Assembly: GCA_964397305.1 (NCBI GenBank)
Contig: CAYNIP010000002.1
Location: 124,001-188,000, forward strand
Direction: 5' to 3'
Length of the DNA: 64,000 nucleotides
Source: JAAUTY01 sp964397305
GTDB lineage: Bacteria > Cyanobacteriota > Cyanobacteriia > Cyanobacteriales > Spirulinaceae
The notes beneath the pieces are model-generated. The model was not told the DNA's origin. It worked only from the letters and a program-made list of their open reading frames with translations, and made no database searches. The stretch's first letter is position 1. The number at the start of each line of letters is the position of its first letter. Positions 35,801 to 43,503 of this stretch are shown here, piece after piece. A program made the position numbers and the translations under genes.

Positions 35801-37417
35801 CTGATTTCGCCGCCCCCCCACCACGATATTTATTCGATTGAAGACCTCGCGGAACTGATCCACGATCTGAAGAACGCCAACCGGGAGGCCCGCATCTGCG
35901 TCAAGTTGGTCTCGGAGGTGGGGGTTGGCACGATCGCCGCTGGCGTCGCCAAAGCCCACGCTGATGTCGTGCTGATTTCCGGCTTCGACGGCGGCACGGG
36001 TGCATCGCCACAAACCTCGATCAAGCACGCGGGCTTGCCCTGGGAACTGGGATTAGCGGAAACCCACCAAACCCTGGTGCTGAACAACCTCCGCAGCCGC
36101 ATCACCATCGAAACCGACGGTCAGATGAAAACCGGCCGCGATGTCCTCGTCGCCGCCCTGCTGGGAGCGGAAGAATTTGGCTTTTCTACAGCCCCCCTCG
36201 TTTCTCTGGGCTGCATCATGATGCGGGCTTGCCACCTGAACACCTGCCCAGCGGGCATCGCCACCCAAAACCCGGAACTGCGCCAAAGCTTCCGGGGCGA
36301 CCCGGAGCACGTCGTGAATTTCATGCTCTTTCTGGCTCAGGAAGTCCGGGAACTGATGGCACAACTGGGCTTCCGCACCTTTAACGAGATGGTGGGACGC
36401 TCGGATGTGCTGGAATTCAAACCGGCGATCGCCCACTGGAAGGCCAAAGGTGTCGATCTCACCAAGATCCTGCACCAGCCCGAAGTCGGCCCCGAAGTGG
36501 GGCGCTACTGCCAGATTCCCCAAGACCACGGACTCGAACGCTCCCTGGATTTAGCCGTGCTGCTGGATCTCTGTGAACCGGCGATCGAGCGCGGCGAGCC
36601 CGTGCGCGCCACCTTACCGATTACCAACGTCAATCGCGTCGTGGGCACAATCCTGGGCAACGAAATCACCAAGCGCCACTGGGAGGGCCTGCCGGACGAT
36701 ACCGTTCACCTCCACTTCCAGGGCAGCGCCGGTCAGAGCCTCGGCGCGTTTGTCCCCAGGGGCGTCACCCTGGAGCTGGAAGGGGACGCCAACGACTACC
36801 TGGGCAAGGGCCTGAGCGGCGGCAAGATCATCGTCTATCCGCCCAAGGAATCGAGCTTCGTCCCCGAGGACAATATTCTCATCGGTAACGTAGCCTTCTA
36901 CGGAGCCACCGGCGGCGAAGCCTACATCAACGGCGCGGCCGGCGAGCGGTTCTGCGTCCGCAACTCCGGCGTGAAGGCTGTAGTGGAAGCGATCGGTGAT
37001 CACGGCTGCGAATACATGACCGGCGGCCAGGTGATCGTGCTCGGCCCCACCGGACGCAATTTTGCGGCCGGCATGAGCGGCGGCGTTGCCTACGTGCTCG
37101 ACGAGGCCGGGGATTTCGCCCACCGCTGCAATACCCAAATGGTAGACCTGCTCTCGCTCACCGACGCGGCGGACATCGAGGAGCTGCACCAGGCCGTCGT
37201 GCGCCACGTCCAATACACCCACAGCCCCAAGGGCCAGCGCCTACTGGCCGCTTGGGGCGCTGTCGTGCCCCAGTTCGTCAAGGTCATGCCTCGGGATTAT
37301 GCCCGCGTGGTTAAAGCCATTGAACAAGCCCTGGCGGACGGCCTAAACCACGACGAAGCGATGGCCGCGGCCTTTGAGGCCAATGCCCGCGACGTAGCCC
37401 GCATTGCTGGCAGCTAG
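32828..37417 (+). CDS. gltB: Glutamate synthase large subunit (GOGAT alpha)
   Basis: The protein has 1529 residues from ATG 32828, preceded by GGAG; an upstream in-frame start at 32810 is less likely. A short propeptide precedes Cys22 (HDACGVGF), the N-terminal nucleophile of the class II glutamine amidotransferase domain (to about 430). A central domain (about 480-770), the FMN-binding synthase domain (about 830-1210) and a C-terminal GXGXG beta-helix (about 1280-1490) follow. The 3Fe-4S cysteines are seen in CIMMRACHLNTCPAG. The enzyme makes two glutamates from glutamine and 2-oxoglutarate, completing the GS-GOGAT cycle. The presence of gltD 111 bases downstream indicates the NAD(P)H-dependent two-subunit form rather than the ferredoxin type. 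Confidence 0.97.
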   Translation: MSSNQAPSKQGLYDPQFEHDACGVGFIAHMKDRKSHAIVEQGLTILKNLEHRGACGCEPNTGDGAGILLQMPERFMQKAAAQAGITLPEPGYYAVGMAYASPDSAVRARSREALEKIVAELGQTVLGWRDVPTDHSSLGATARASEPFLEQVFIQRSRDLADVLAFERKLYVIRKRAHRAIREAGLDPYWYFTSLSSRTLVYKGMLTPWQVGLYYPDLQDPDLESALALVHSRFSTNTFPSWERSHPYRYIAHNGEVNTLRGNTNWMYARQSLFQSERFGDDLQTAQPVFNIHGSDSGIFDNALELLTLAGRSLPHAVMMMIPEPWTAHESMSPEKKAFYEYHSYLMEPWDGPASIAFTDGTSIGAVLDRNGLRPSRYYVTQDDWVVMASEAGVLPIAPERVVRKGRLEPGRMFLVDLQAGRIVADEELKQRIATEQPYQEWLERHAVALEQLQPAPAAPDMDPATALQQQIAFNYTFEELRLLLIPMARNGVEAIGSMGADTPLAVLSERPKLLYDYFQQLFAQVTNPPIDSIREEIVTSAVTSLGSERNLLEPEPASCHLIGLKTPILSNAELAKLKHVAEGDFRSLVLPILFDPNSGPEGLEARLDELFGEADRAIAQGVNILILSDRGTDRNHAPIPALLAVAGLHHHLIRAGKRTQVGLVLESGEPREVHHFATLIGYGCGAINPYVAFEALAGALRQGLLVGVDFETACKNYVKAATKGTIKIASKIGISTLQSYRGAQIFEAIGLNQALVDKYFTWTASRIEGADLAAIAQEALLRHRQAFPERETSGRVLAVGGEYQWRKDGERHLFSPETIHALQKAVRTGRYEIYKDYSAKINDRRQQRFTLRDLLEFKPRTPVPLEEVEPVTTIVKRFKTGAMSYGSISQEAHEALAIAMNRIGGKSNTGEGGEDPERYVWTNERGDSKNSAIKQVASGRFGVTSLYLSQAQEIQIKMAQGAKPGEGGQLPGRKVYPWVAKVRHSTPGVGLISPPPHHDIYSIEDLAELIHDLKNANREARICVKLVSEVGVGTIAAGVAKAHADVVLISGFDGGTGASPQTSIKHAGLPWELGLAETHQTLVLNNLRSRITIETDGQMKTGRDVLVAALLGAEEFGFSTAPLVSLGCIMMRACHLNTCPAGIATQNPELRQSFRGDPEHVVNFMLFLAQEVRELMAQLGFRTFNEMVGRSDVLEFKPAIAHWKAKGVDLTKILHQPEVGPEVGRYCQIPQDHGLERSLDLAVLLDLCEPAIERGEPVRATLPITNVNRVVGTILGNEITKRHWEGLPDDTVHLHFQGSAGQSLGAFVPRGVTLELEGDANDYLGKGLSGGKIIVYPPKESSFVPEDNILIGNVAFYGATGGEAYINGAAGERFCVRNSGVKAVVEAIGDHGCEYMTGGQVIVLGPTGRNFAAGMSGGVAYVLDEAGDFAHRCNTQMVDLLSLTDAADIEELHQAVVRHVQYTHSPKGQRLLAAWGAVVPQFVKVMPRDYARVVKAIEQALADGLNHDEAMAAAFEANARDVARIAGS

Positions 37418-37528
37418 CGCGCTAGCCTAGCCTGGGCCCCAGAAACGGCTCGCCCCTAAGCTCAACGTCAGCCTCTTCAAGCCAAACCCCTTAGTCCAAC
37501 CATCGCAGAACCAGACGGAAGCAACACC

Positions 37529-39016
37529 ATGGGAAAACCAACCGGCTTTATCGAGTACCAGCGCGAAGTGCCCGCTGATCAGTTGCCCGGAGAGCGCCTT
37601 CGCCATTGGGATGAAATTCACCTGCCGCTGTCAGAAGACAAGCTCCAGACTCAGGGCGCGCGTTGTATGGATTGCGGCACTCCCTTCTGTCACACCGGCA
37701 TCGTCCTCGGCGGCATGACGGCGGGCTGCCCCGTCAATAACCTCATTCCGGAATGGAACGATCTGGTCTATCGCGGTCTCTGGCGCGAAGCCCTCGATCG
37801 CCTGCACAAAACCAATAACTTCCCCGAGTTTACCGGCCGCGTTTGCCCCGCGCCCTGCGAAGGGTCTTGCGTGCTGGGCATCACCCATCCGCCCGTCACG
37901 ATCAAGAGCTTGGAGTACGCGATCGCCGAGCGCGGCTGGCAAGAAGGCTGGATCGTCGCCGAACCCCCCGCCCAGCGTACCGGCAAACAGGTGGCGATCG
38001 TCGGCTCGGGTCCGGCTGGCCTTACGGCCGCAGCGCAACTGAACCAAGCCGGCCACTGGGTGACAGTCTTCGAGCGGGCCGATCGCCCTGGCGGCCTCCT
38101 GACCTACGGCATCCCCAATATGAAGCTGGACAAGCAGAAGGTTGTCGGCCGGCGCTTGGACTTACTGGAAGCGGAGGGGGTCAAATTTGTCTGCAACGTC
38201 GAAGTGGGCAAGGATTTACCGGCGGCAACCCTCCTGAAGGATTTTGATGCCGTCGTCCTCTGCACCGGCGCGACCCGTCCCCGCGATCTGCCCATTGCAG
38301 GGCGCGATCTCCAAGGCATCCACTTTGCCATGGACTTTCTAACAGGCAACACCCAGTCCCTACTCGATGGCGAGCTGAAGGACAGTTTCATCAACGCGGC
38401 GGGCAAAGATGTAGTCATCATCGGCGGCGGCGACACGGGCACTGACTGCGTAGGCACAGCCCTCCGCCACCGGTGCCAGAGCGTCACACAGTTGGAGATT
38501 GCCCCTCGCCCACCCCTCGAACGAGCAGCCGACAACCCCTGGCCTGAGTACCCCAAAACCTATCACCTCGACTACGGGCAAGAGGAAGCGGTGGCCGAGT
38601 TCGGTAACGATCCCCGCGAATACCTCACCAGCGCCACCCGCTTTGAAGGCGACGATCGCGGCCATGTGGCCGCCGTCCATACGGTCAGCGTGCGCTGGGA
38701 GCAAAATGAATCCGGGCGCTTCGTTCCCCAACCCGTTCCCGGCACGGAAACGGTGCGTCCGGCGCAATTGGTGCTGCTGGCCATGGGCTTCCTCGGCCCC
38801 GAGCAACCGTTGTTGGACGCCCTCGGCCTGGAGCGTGACCCCCGCAACAACGTCCAAACACCGGCCGGGCAGTACGCCACGTCGATCCCCGGCGTCTTTG
38901 CCGCTGGGGATTGCCGTCGCGGCCAAAGCCTAGTCGTCTGGGCTTTTAAGGAAGGGCGCGGTGCAGCCAGGGAATGCGACGCCTACTTAATGGGCAGTAC
39001 GGACTTGCCGGAGTAA
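37529..39016 (+). CDS. gltD: Glutamate synthase small subunit (GOGAT beta)
   Basis: A 495-residue iron-sulfur flavoprotein that takes electrons from NAD(P)H and passes them to GltB. The N-terminus has the cysteine-rich 4Fe-4S region (CMDCGTPFCHTG, GCPVNNLIPEWND, then CPAPCEGSCVLG). Two dinucleotide-binding folds follow: FAD (VAIVGSGPAGLTAAAQL, GGLLTYGIPNMKLDK) and NAD(P)H (DVVIIGGGDTGTDCVGTALR). The C-terminal FAD motif GVFAAGDCRRGQSLVVWA closes the protein. Translation from ATG 37529 gives MGKPTGFIEYQRE, the usual family start. It forms an operon with gltB. Confidence 0.97.
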   Translation: MGKPTGFIEYQREVPADQLPGERLRHWDEIHLPLSEDKLQTQGARCMDCGTPFCHTGIVLGGMTAGCPVNNLIPEWNDLVYRGLWREALDRLHKTNNFPEFTGRVCPAPCEGSCVLGITHPPVTIKSLEYAIAERGWQEGWIVAEPPAQRTGKQVAIVGSGPAGLTAAAQLNQAGHWVTVFERADRPGGLLTYGIPNMKLDKQKVVGRRLDLLEAEGVKFVCNVEVGKDLPAATLLKDFDAVVLCTGATRPRDLPIAGRDLQGIHFAMDFLTGNTQSLLDGELKDSFINAAGKDVVIIGGGDTGTDCVGTALRHRCQSVTQLEIAPRPPLERAADNPWPEYPKTYHLDYGQEEAVAEFGNDPREYLTSATRFEGDDRGHVAAVHTVSVRWEQNESGRFVPQPVPGTETVRPAQLVLLAMGFLGPEQPLLDALGLERDPRNNVQTPAGQYATSIPGVFAAGDCRRGQSLVVWAFKEGRGAARECDAYLMGSTDLPE

Positions 39017-39157
39017 GGTTCCCTATTACACCATAGTTGCGCTTCAGCGCTCCCGCCGGCCGGCTCCAGCAGGGCTCAAGCCCAACTACCTCGTCTCGAT
39101 ATCCGGGCAGCATGGCCCAGAGAATCGCTCCTGAACTCAGGGCTGGCTGCTGAAATC

Positions 39158-39760
39158 ATGACCGACCGCGATCGCCGTCTCGAAGTCTCTGAGGCCGCTT
39201 GGCGGGTCATTGTCCGCGAGGGCTTGGCCCGCACCAGTATGCGCGCCATTGCTCAGGAGTTGGGCTGCACCACCGGCGTTGTCACCCACCACTTCCGGGA
39301 CAAATCCGAGTTATTGCGCTTTGCGCTTCAGCAAGTGACCCAGCATCTCCAGGTCGCGATGGTGGCCGCCGCCCAATCTGCCCAGGGCCCCGAGCGCTTG
39401 GTGGCCATGCTGGCCACCTTTCTCCCCCAAAGCCTCGAGGAAACCCAACTGCTGCAAGTCTGGCTCGCCTTTTTAGGGGCCGCCGTCGGCCAGCCCTCCC
39501 TGCTCCACGAACATCAGCACTCGGCCGCTCAGTTACGCGCCCTAGTCGTGCAAGAACTGCGGACTTTGGCGGCGGCCCAGATGCTACGGGCCGATCTCGA
39601 TCCCGAACAGGAGGCGAATATCCTGTTAGCCTTGGTCAATGGCCTGAGCCTCGACTCCCTGATCCAGGCGCAACGGCTGCAACCCGCGCAACAACGGGCC
39701 GCGCTGCAACGTTATGTCCAGGGACTGAGCCCCGGCACCGGAACCTCCAGGGGCGGTTAG
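39158..39760 (+). CDS. TetR family transcriptional regulator (BetI-like)
   Basis: A 200-residue regulator. The N-terminal helix-turn-helix is clear (AWRVIVREGLARTSMRAIAQELGCTTGVVTHHFRDKSELLRFAL), closest in pattern to the BetI/TetR_C_6 group. The C-terminal ligand domain is helical (FLPQSLEETQLLQVWLAFLGAA). Ligand and target genes are unknown. The gene lies 141 bases after gltD and 34 bases before a small hypothetical gene on the same strand, which it may co-regulate. Confidence 0.88.
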   Translation: MTDRDRRLEVSEAAWRVIVREGLARTSMRAIAQELGCTTGVVTHHFRDKSELLRFALQQVTQHLQVAMVAAAQSAQGPERLVAMLATFLPQSLEETQLLQVWLAFLGAAVGQPSLLHEHQHSAAQLRALVVQELRTLAAAQMLRADLDPEQEANILLALVNGLSLDSLIQAQRLQPAQQRAALQRYVQGLSPGTGTSRGG

Positions 39761-39794
39761 GGTCGCAACCCCCACCACACCATCATGGGGGGTC

Positions 39795-40244
39795 ATGACT
39801 GGAACCAACTTAGACTTACTCCGCGCGCTGCTGCTCGCTCTAGCCCTTGCCCAAGGCGAGACGATGGAGCTGGAACAGGCCGTATGGCAGCCGGTTCCCA
39901 ATACGGCGATGCCTCAGGTGGAGTTATTCTCAGACCCGGCCTACGTGGATATTCGGGGCCTGACACGGCAGGGAGCTGTCGTCACCTACGATCTCGTGAG
40001 CCCAGATGCTGCTTACTTCCGCCTGGAAACCAATTGCCAAACCCAGCAATTGCGAGCGGTCCGGCAAGGGTTTTTTGAGACCGAAACGCGGGTTAATTAC
40101 GTGAGCCTGGAGCATCCTTGGGAGGTCGCCGCCGCCGGCTATCAACAGGCGCTGGTCGCCTTTGTTTGCCCTCGGGGCGGGAGCATCCCCCTACTAGAGC
40201 CGCCCGCACCCCCAAGGCCTCTCCCGGAGGGCGAGCAGCCTTGA
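39795..40244 (+). CDS. Hypothetical protein, surface-adhesin-E-like fold possible (149 aa)
   Basis: A 149-residue protein. The N-terminus is hydrophobic (LLRALLLALALAQGE) and may be a signal peptide with a short n-region. The body (YVDIRGLTRQGAVVTYDLVSPDA, then FRLETNCQTQQLRAVRQGFF) and a paired cysteine arrangement (NCQTQ and FVCPRG) resemble the small beta-rich surface-adhesin-E type domain; this is a weak pattern match. The C-terminus is Pro-rich. It follows the TetR gene closely and ends 42 bases before the convergent glutathione transferase-like gene. Confidence 0.6.
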   Translation: MTGTNLDLLRALLLALALAQGETMELEQAVWQPVPNTAMPQVELFSDPAYVDIRGLTRQGAVVTYDLVSPDAAYFRLETNCQTQQLRAVRQGFFETETRVNYVSLEHPWEVAAAGYQQALVAFVCPRGGSIPLLEPPAPPRPLPEGEQP

Positions 40245-40285
40245 GGCCGGGCGATTTTTGGGAGTACGAGGGCGAGGAATTGGTC

Positions 40286-41254
40286 CTAGGTGCGATCGCG
40301 CCCGTGCGGTTCCCCATAGTCCAGCACCGGGCCGGCGGGAATGATGCCATTAGGGTTGAGTTCCGGCAAGCCGGCATAGTAGAGCTGCTGCACATGGTCC
40401 AGACGGCAGACCTCGCTCACCCCTGGCTGCTGGTAGAGGTCACGGCAGTAGGCCCAGAGCTGGGGATAATCCACCAAGCGGCGCAGGTTGCACTTGAACA
40501 GGCCGTAATAGGCTGGGTCAAAGCGGAAGAGGGTGGTAAACAAGCACCAATCCGCGAGGGTGGGGCGATCGCCACAGAGATAGCGTTGCTGACTGAGCAC
40601 TGTCTCCCAGTGATCCAAGGCCCCAAAGAGCTCCTGCACCGCCCGCTCATAGGCTGCCTGGGAGGCCGCAAAGCCCGCCCGGTAGACGCCATTGTTAATC
40701 GGCCCATAGATGGCATCTTGAGCCGCCTCAATCTGCTCCCGGAGCGCCACCGGGTAAAAGTCGAGGTCAGGCCGGCGAGCCCAAGCATTGAACTCGCTGT
40801 TCAGGAAGCGGATGATCTGCCGCGATTCATTGTTGACAATTGTTTGCTGCTGCTGATCCCAGAGCACCGGCACTGTGACACGTCCGGTATAGCGGGGGTC
40901 GGCCCGGAGGTAGACCTCGCTCAGGTAGCGAGCACCGTTAAGCGGGTCTGGGGTACAGCCGGGTTTCGTTGCCGCAAAAGCCCAGCCCTGGGGAGAAATG
41001 ACCGGATCGACCACCGAGAGACCGATCACCGTTTCTAAGCCCTTCAGCTTCCAAAGCAGCGCCGTGCGGTGGGCCCAAGGGCAGCCAAAGGAGATATAGA
41101 GGTGATAGCGACCCGGGGCTGCCGGAAAGTCACCCGTTCCGTCAGCGGCAATCGTGCGGTGGAACCGCGTCGGCATCCGCTGAAAGGAACCATCAGCTTC
41201 GCGCTCCGTCCAATCAGAGCGCCATTGTCCATCTACCAGTTGTCCGAGGGCCAT
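40286..41254 (-). CDS. Glutathionyl-hydroquinone reductase-like GST (ECM4/YqjG family)
   Basis: A 322-residue Xi-class glutathione transferase. The catalytic Cys58 sits in FGCPWAHRTALLWKLKG, the diagnostic CPWAHR motif. VPVLWDQQQQTIVNNESRQIIRFLN is the glutathione-binding region, and the helical C-terminal domain has the usual TLADWCLFTTLFRFD. These enzymes reduce glutathionyl-hydroquinones to hydroquinones, a quinone repair reaction. It lies downstream of an extradiol dioxygenase gene and a MarR gene on the same strand, consistent with a quinone/catechol stress module. The tandem AATTGG repeat separates it from the dioxygenase. Confidence 0.9.
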   Translation of the reverse strand: MALGQLVDGQWRSDWTEREADGSFQRMPTRFHRTIAADGTGDFPAAPGRYHLYISFGCPWAHRTALLWKLKGLETVIGLSVVDPVISPQGWAFAATKPGCTPDPLNGARYLSEVYLRADPRYTGRVTVPVLWDQQQQTIVNNESRQIIRFLNSEFNAWARRPDLDFYPVALREQIEAAQDAIYGPINNGVYRAGFAASQAAYERAVQELFGALDHWETVLSQQRYLCGDRPTLADWCLFTTLFRFDPAYYGLFKCNLRRLVDYPQLWAYCRDLYQQPGVSEVCRLDHVQQLYYAGLPELNPNGIIPAGPVLDYGEPHGRDRT

Positions 41255-41270
41255 AGGGAATTCTCCTGGG

Positions 41271-41312
41271 GGAATTGGAAATTGGGGAATTGGAAATTGG
41301 AAAATTGGAAAA
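41271..41312. repeat. AATTGGA-type tandem repeat
   Basis: Units of AATTGGAAATTGG and AATTGGAA are repeated in tandem across the gap between the dioxygenase stop and the glutathione transferase-like gene start. It is AT-rich against a GC-rich background and may be slippage-prone. Confidence 0.7.
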
Positions 41313-42143
41313 TTAGGCCGAGGCGGGGAGGGTGACGAGGGCCTCTAGGTCGGCGCGATCGCCCCAAGCATAGGCCGCCATGCTGAGGGAGTGGTAAGTG
41401 TAGCTGTCGTGGAGGGTGAGGCTTTGGGCCTCGGGGCCGCCCGCGCCGAGGGCGACAAAGAGGGGGAGCAGATGCTCTTCCGTCGGGTGACTGCGGTAGG
41501 CAGCGGGTGCGAGTTGGCGGTAGTGCCGGAGGGCCGGGCGATCGCCGTGTTCTATCGTGGCCGTCAGCCAGTCACTGAACTGGCGGGCCCAGGCCGGGGG
41601 CGGCGAGGGAGCCAGGCTGAGTTCAGCTAGGTTATGCGTCACACTGCCGCTGGCGAGGATTAGGACTCCCTGATGGCGCAGGGGGGCGATCGCCTGGCCC
41701 AGAGCCTCGTGCCAGGCCGGATCACCGCCCCGTTGCAGGGACAGTTGCAGCACCGGAACCTCAGCCTCAGGATAGGCCAGCAGGAGCGGAACCCAGGCCC
41801 CGTGGTCGAGCCCCAGCAGGGGCTCGAGGCGACTGCTGAAGCCAGCAGCCTCCAAGAGGCCGGCCACCTGAACCGCGAGATCCGGGGCCCCCGGGGGCTC
41901 GTAGCGGAGACGATAGAGCGCCTCAGGAAAACCACCGAAGTCATGAACCGCATACTGCTGGGGCCGGCTGCTCAGGCTAAGCACCCGGGCTTGCCAGTGA
42001 GCCGAGATCACCAAGATGGCCTGGGGCCGGGGCAAGGAGTGACCGAGATGGCGAAGAAACTCGCGGGCAGGGCTAGGCGCGAGGGGGAGGTTCGGCGCGC
42101 CGTGGGAGATAGAGAGGGGAGGGAAGGCATTATTTTGAGTCAA
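41313..42143 (-). CDS. DODA-type extradiol ring-cleavage dioxygenase (LigB superfamily)
   Basis: A 276-residue LigB-fold dioxygenase. Metal-binding and catalytic histidines fit the family: His14 in ISHGAPN, His49 in VISAHWQ, His114 in LDHGAWVPLLL and a later His in GSVTHNLAEL. Family members such as plant DOPA 4,5-dioxygenase and bacterial YgiD open catechol rings; natural substrates in bacteria are mostly unknown. Translation starts at TTG 42143, with no good Shine-Dalgarno sequence. The start lies 4 bases from the first GTTTG-N4-CAAAC site, so the gene should be tightly repressed by the MarR protein encoded just upstream. Confidence 0.9.
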   Translation of the reverse strand: MTQNNAFPPLSISHGAPNLPLAPSPAREFLRHLGHSLPRPQAILVISAHWQARVLSLSSRPQQYAVHDFGGFPEALYRLRYEPPGAPDLAVQVAGLLEAAGFSSRLEPLLGLDHGAWVPLLLAYPEAEVPVLQLSLQRGGDPAWHEALGQAIAPLRHQGVLILASGSVTHNLAELSLAPSPPPAWARQFSDWLTATIEHGDRPALRHYRQLAPAAYRSHPTEEHLLPLFVALGAGGPEAQSLTLHDSYTYHSLSMAAYAWGDRADLEALVTLPASA

Positions 42144-42147
42144 TATT

Positions 42148-42204
42148 GTTTGAGTACAAACTTTAATGATTCAAAGTTAGCACAAAAACTGTTTGAATAC
42201 AAAC
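42148..42204 (-). promoter_or_regulatory. Two palindromic operators GTTTG-AGTA/AATA-CAAAC
   Basis: GTTTGAGTACAAAC (42148-42161) and GTTTGAATACAAAC (42191-42204) are near-identical 14-base inverted repeats with centres 43 bases apart, about four helical turns. They fill the 78-base AT-rich gap between the MarR stop and the dioxygenase start. Size, symmetry and position are what is expected for a MarR dimer operator; the assignment to the adjacent MarR protein is inference. Confidence 0.7.
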
Positions 42205-42221
42205 AATTTGACCCAGGCCGA

Positions 42222-42773
42222 TTAAAACAACTGCCGTAGCCGCTGGAGATGCTGCTGAATCTGGGTCAACTCCGCCGCCGCCAAGGGCTCGAAGCGCTCG
42301 GCCAAGTAAGCAATGTGGGCTGGGAAGACCCGCTCAAAGGTCTCGACCCCCGCCGGGGTCAGCACGATGGTAAAACTGCGGCGGTTGTCGGGGGGAACCT
42401 GACGCTGCACGAGGCCCTTCGCCTCGAGTCGATCTACGATGCCCGTCAGAGTTCCCTTCGTGACTAAGGTGCGCTCGGCTAGGTCGCCCATGCTCAGACC
42501 TTCCGTGTTGCCGAGCGTGGCAATGACATCGAATTGAGGCGGGGTCAGCCCCAACTCTCGGACGTGCTGGGCGGAGTAGGTGGCGAAGGCCTGGTAAGCC
42601 CGGGTCAGCTCCCGCAAGAGGGCAAGGCAGGGTTCACGACTGGCCGCGAGGGTGGCGGCGCGACGATCGGCGGCGCTGGACATAGAGGCAGGAACAAAAC
42701 GAGGGGGCAAGGGGCGGGAGAACCCCTCGGGATTGTAGGCTACTGTGTCTTCCCCGGATACCAATTCCTCCAA
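42222..42773 (-). CDS. MarR family transcriptional regulator
   Basis: Up to 183 residues from TTG 42773 (GGGAG upstream), or 153 from ATG 42683; the first 30 residues do not resemble the family, so the shorter form is plausible. The winged helix reads LGLTPPQFDVIATLGNTEGLSMGDLAERTLVTKGTLTGIVDRLEAKGLV, then DNRRSFTIVLTPAGVE, which is typical MarR. Proteins of this type are released from DNA by phenolic or quinone ligands or by oxidation. No cysteine is obvious in the sensing helix, so ligand binding is more likely than thiol switching. The dioxygenase gene follows directly, with two palindromes in between. Confidence 0.9.
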   Translation of the reverse strand: MEELVSGEDTVAYNPEGFSRPLPPRFVPASMSSAADRRAATLAASREPCLALLRELTRAYQAFATYSAQHVRELGLTPPQFDVIATLGNTEGLSMGDLAERTLVTKGTLTGIVDRLEAKGLVQRQVPPDNRRSFTIVLTPAGVETFERVFPAHIAYLAERFEPLAAAELTQIQQHLQRLRQLF

Positions 42774-42917
42774 CTCCCGCTCCCAAAGTCCTGCCTCCCA
42801 GACCCTCGCCCTCAGGGTTGTTCGGCCTGAACGGCGGCCCTAAGCCCACCGTTCCGGCCGGCTGCAATCCTGGGCGAGGAGGGCGGGCGGGATGCTGAAG
42901 GGCTCGCCAGAATCGGG

Positions 42918-43005
42918 GGCATCTCAGTTAGGCAAGTTTGCCCCCTCTGCTCTTTGAGCCATCGCTCACAATTCAGGGGAGCCGCGCTTTTTTTCGTCCA
43001 CCCCC
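42918..43005 (-). repeat. Fragment of the dispersed MITE-like repeat, copy C
   Basis: On the minus strand this reads GGGGGTGGACGAAAAAAAGC and then CGGCTCCCCTGAATTGTGAG, matching the left end of copies A and B for about 50 bases. It then switches into the module containing the inverse of CTCAGTTAGGCAAGTTTGCC, shared with 10845 and 59590. The other terminus is missing, so this is a truncated or recombined copy. The remaining gap to 43230 carries no gene I support. Confidence 0.65.
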
Positions 43006-43202
43006 AGATCGCAGGGTTGCTTGACTGAAGGAAATTACCGTGCATTCTGGAGGATCTGCGACCGGCTGCCGGCTTGCTGACTTTCGCAGACGGGCTGCAC
43101 TGAATCCCCAACCCCACAAAGTTTTGGCCGCCGCAGGGATCTGGCTGTTTGATCCGTCCGTCAGCCCAGGCCCTCGTCCTGATGCCCAGCCTGGGAGCCG
43201 TA

Positions 43203-43230
43203 GAGAGGAGTAGATGTTCTCCTAACCGCT
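43203..43230 (+). promoter_or_regulatory. Leader of the PatX-like gene: sequestered SD and a three-codon mini-ORF
   Basis: GAGAGGAG (43203-43210) is a strong ribosome-binding site but lies 20 bases from the ATG at 43231. At proper spacing it instead serves ATG-TTC-TCC-TAA (43214-43225), a three-codon mini-ORF ending five bases before the main start. AGGAG (43206-43210) can also pair with CTCCT (43219-43223), which would hide it in a small hairpin. Translation of the peptide may therefore depend on re-initiation or RNA opening; this is inference. Confidence 0.45.
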
Positions 43231-43467
43231 ATGTCTGCCTACACCGCCGCCCTGCTCGCCAGCCTACTCTGGTTTAGCATTCTTCCTGGCTCAACTCTGC
43301 CCGAATCCTTTCAGGTCGCGACCGATGGGGAGACACTGGCGGCGATGGCCCAGGTCAACAGCAACCGGCGATCGCGAAGGCGCGGTAGTGGTCGCCGGCA
43401 GATGCTGGGGTATGCCCAAGACACGGTTTTGACCGACTACGGGCTCCATCGCCCCCCAGCTCCCTAA
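43231..43467 (+). CDS. PatX-like RGSGR peptide precursor (78 aa)
   Basis: A 78-residue protein with a hydrophobic N-terminal segment (AALLASLLWFSILPG, about residues 6-20) that could act as an export signal. A hydrophilic stretch follows, then an Arg-rich block NRRSRRRGSGRRQML. Residues 51-55 are exactly RGSGR, encoded at 43381-43395. RGSGR is the active pentapeptide of the heterocyst inhibitors PatS and HetN. From memory, PatX proteins combine an N-terminal signal, an RG[ST]GR motif followed by a further Arg, and a size near 80 residues, and they occur with HetR in many filamentous cyanobacteria. The frame ends 36 bases before a strong intrinsic terminator. The assignment is by motif and layout only; an Arg-rich chance match cannot be fully excluded. 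Confidence 0.7.
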   Translation: MSAYTAALLASLLWFSILPGSTLPESFQVATDGETLAAMAQVNSNRRSRRRGSGRRQMLGYAQDTVLTDYGLHRPPAP

Positions 43468-43503
43468 GGGTTTAGCGTCCACCTCTGTCCTCAGTCTGCA
43501 ACT

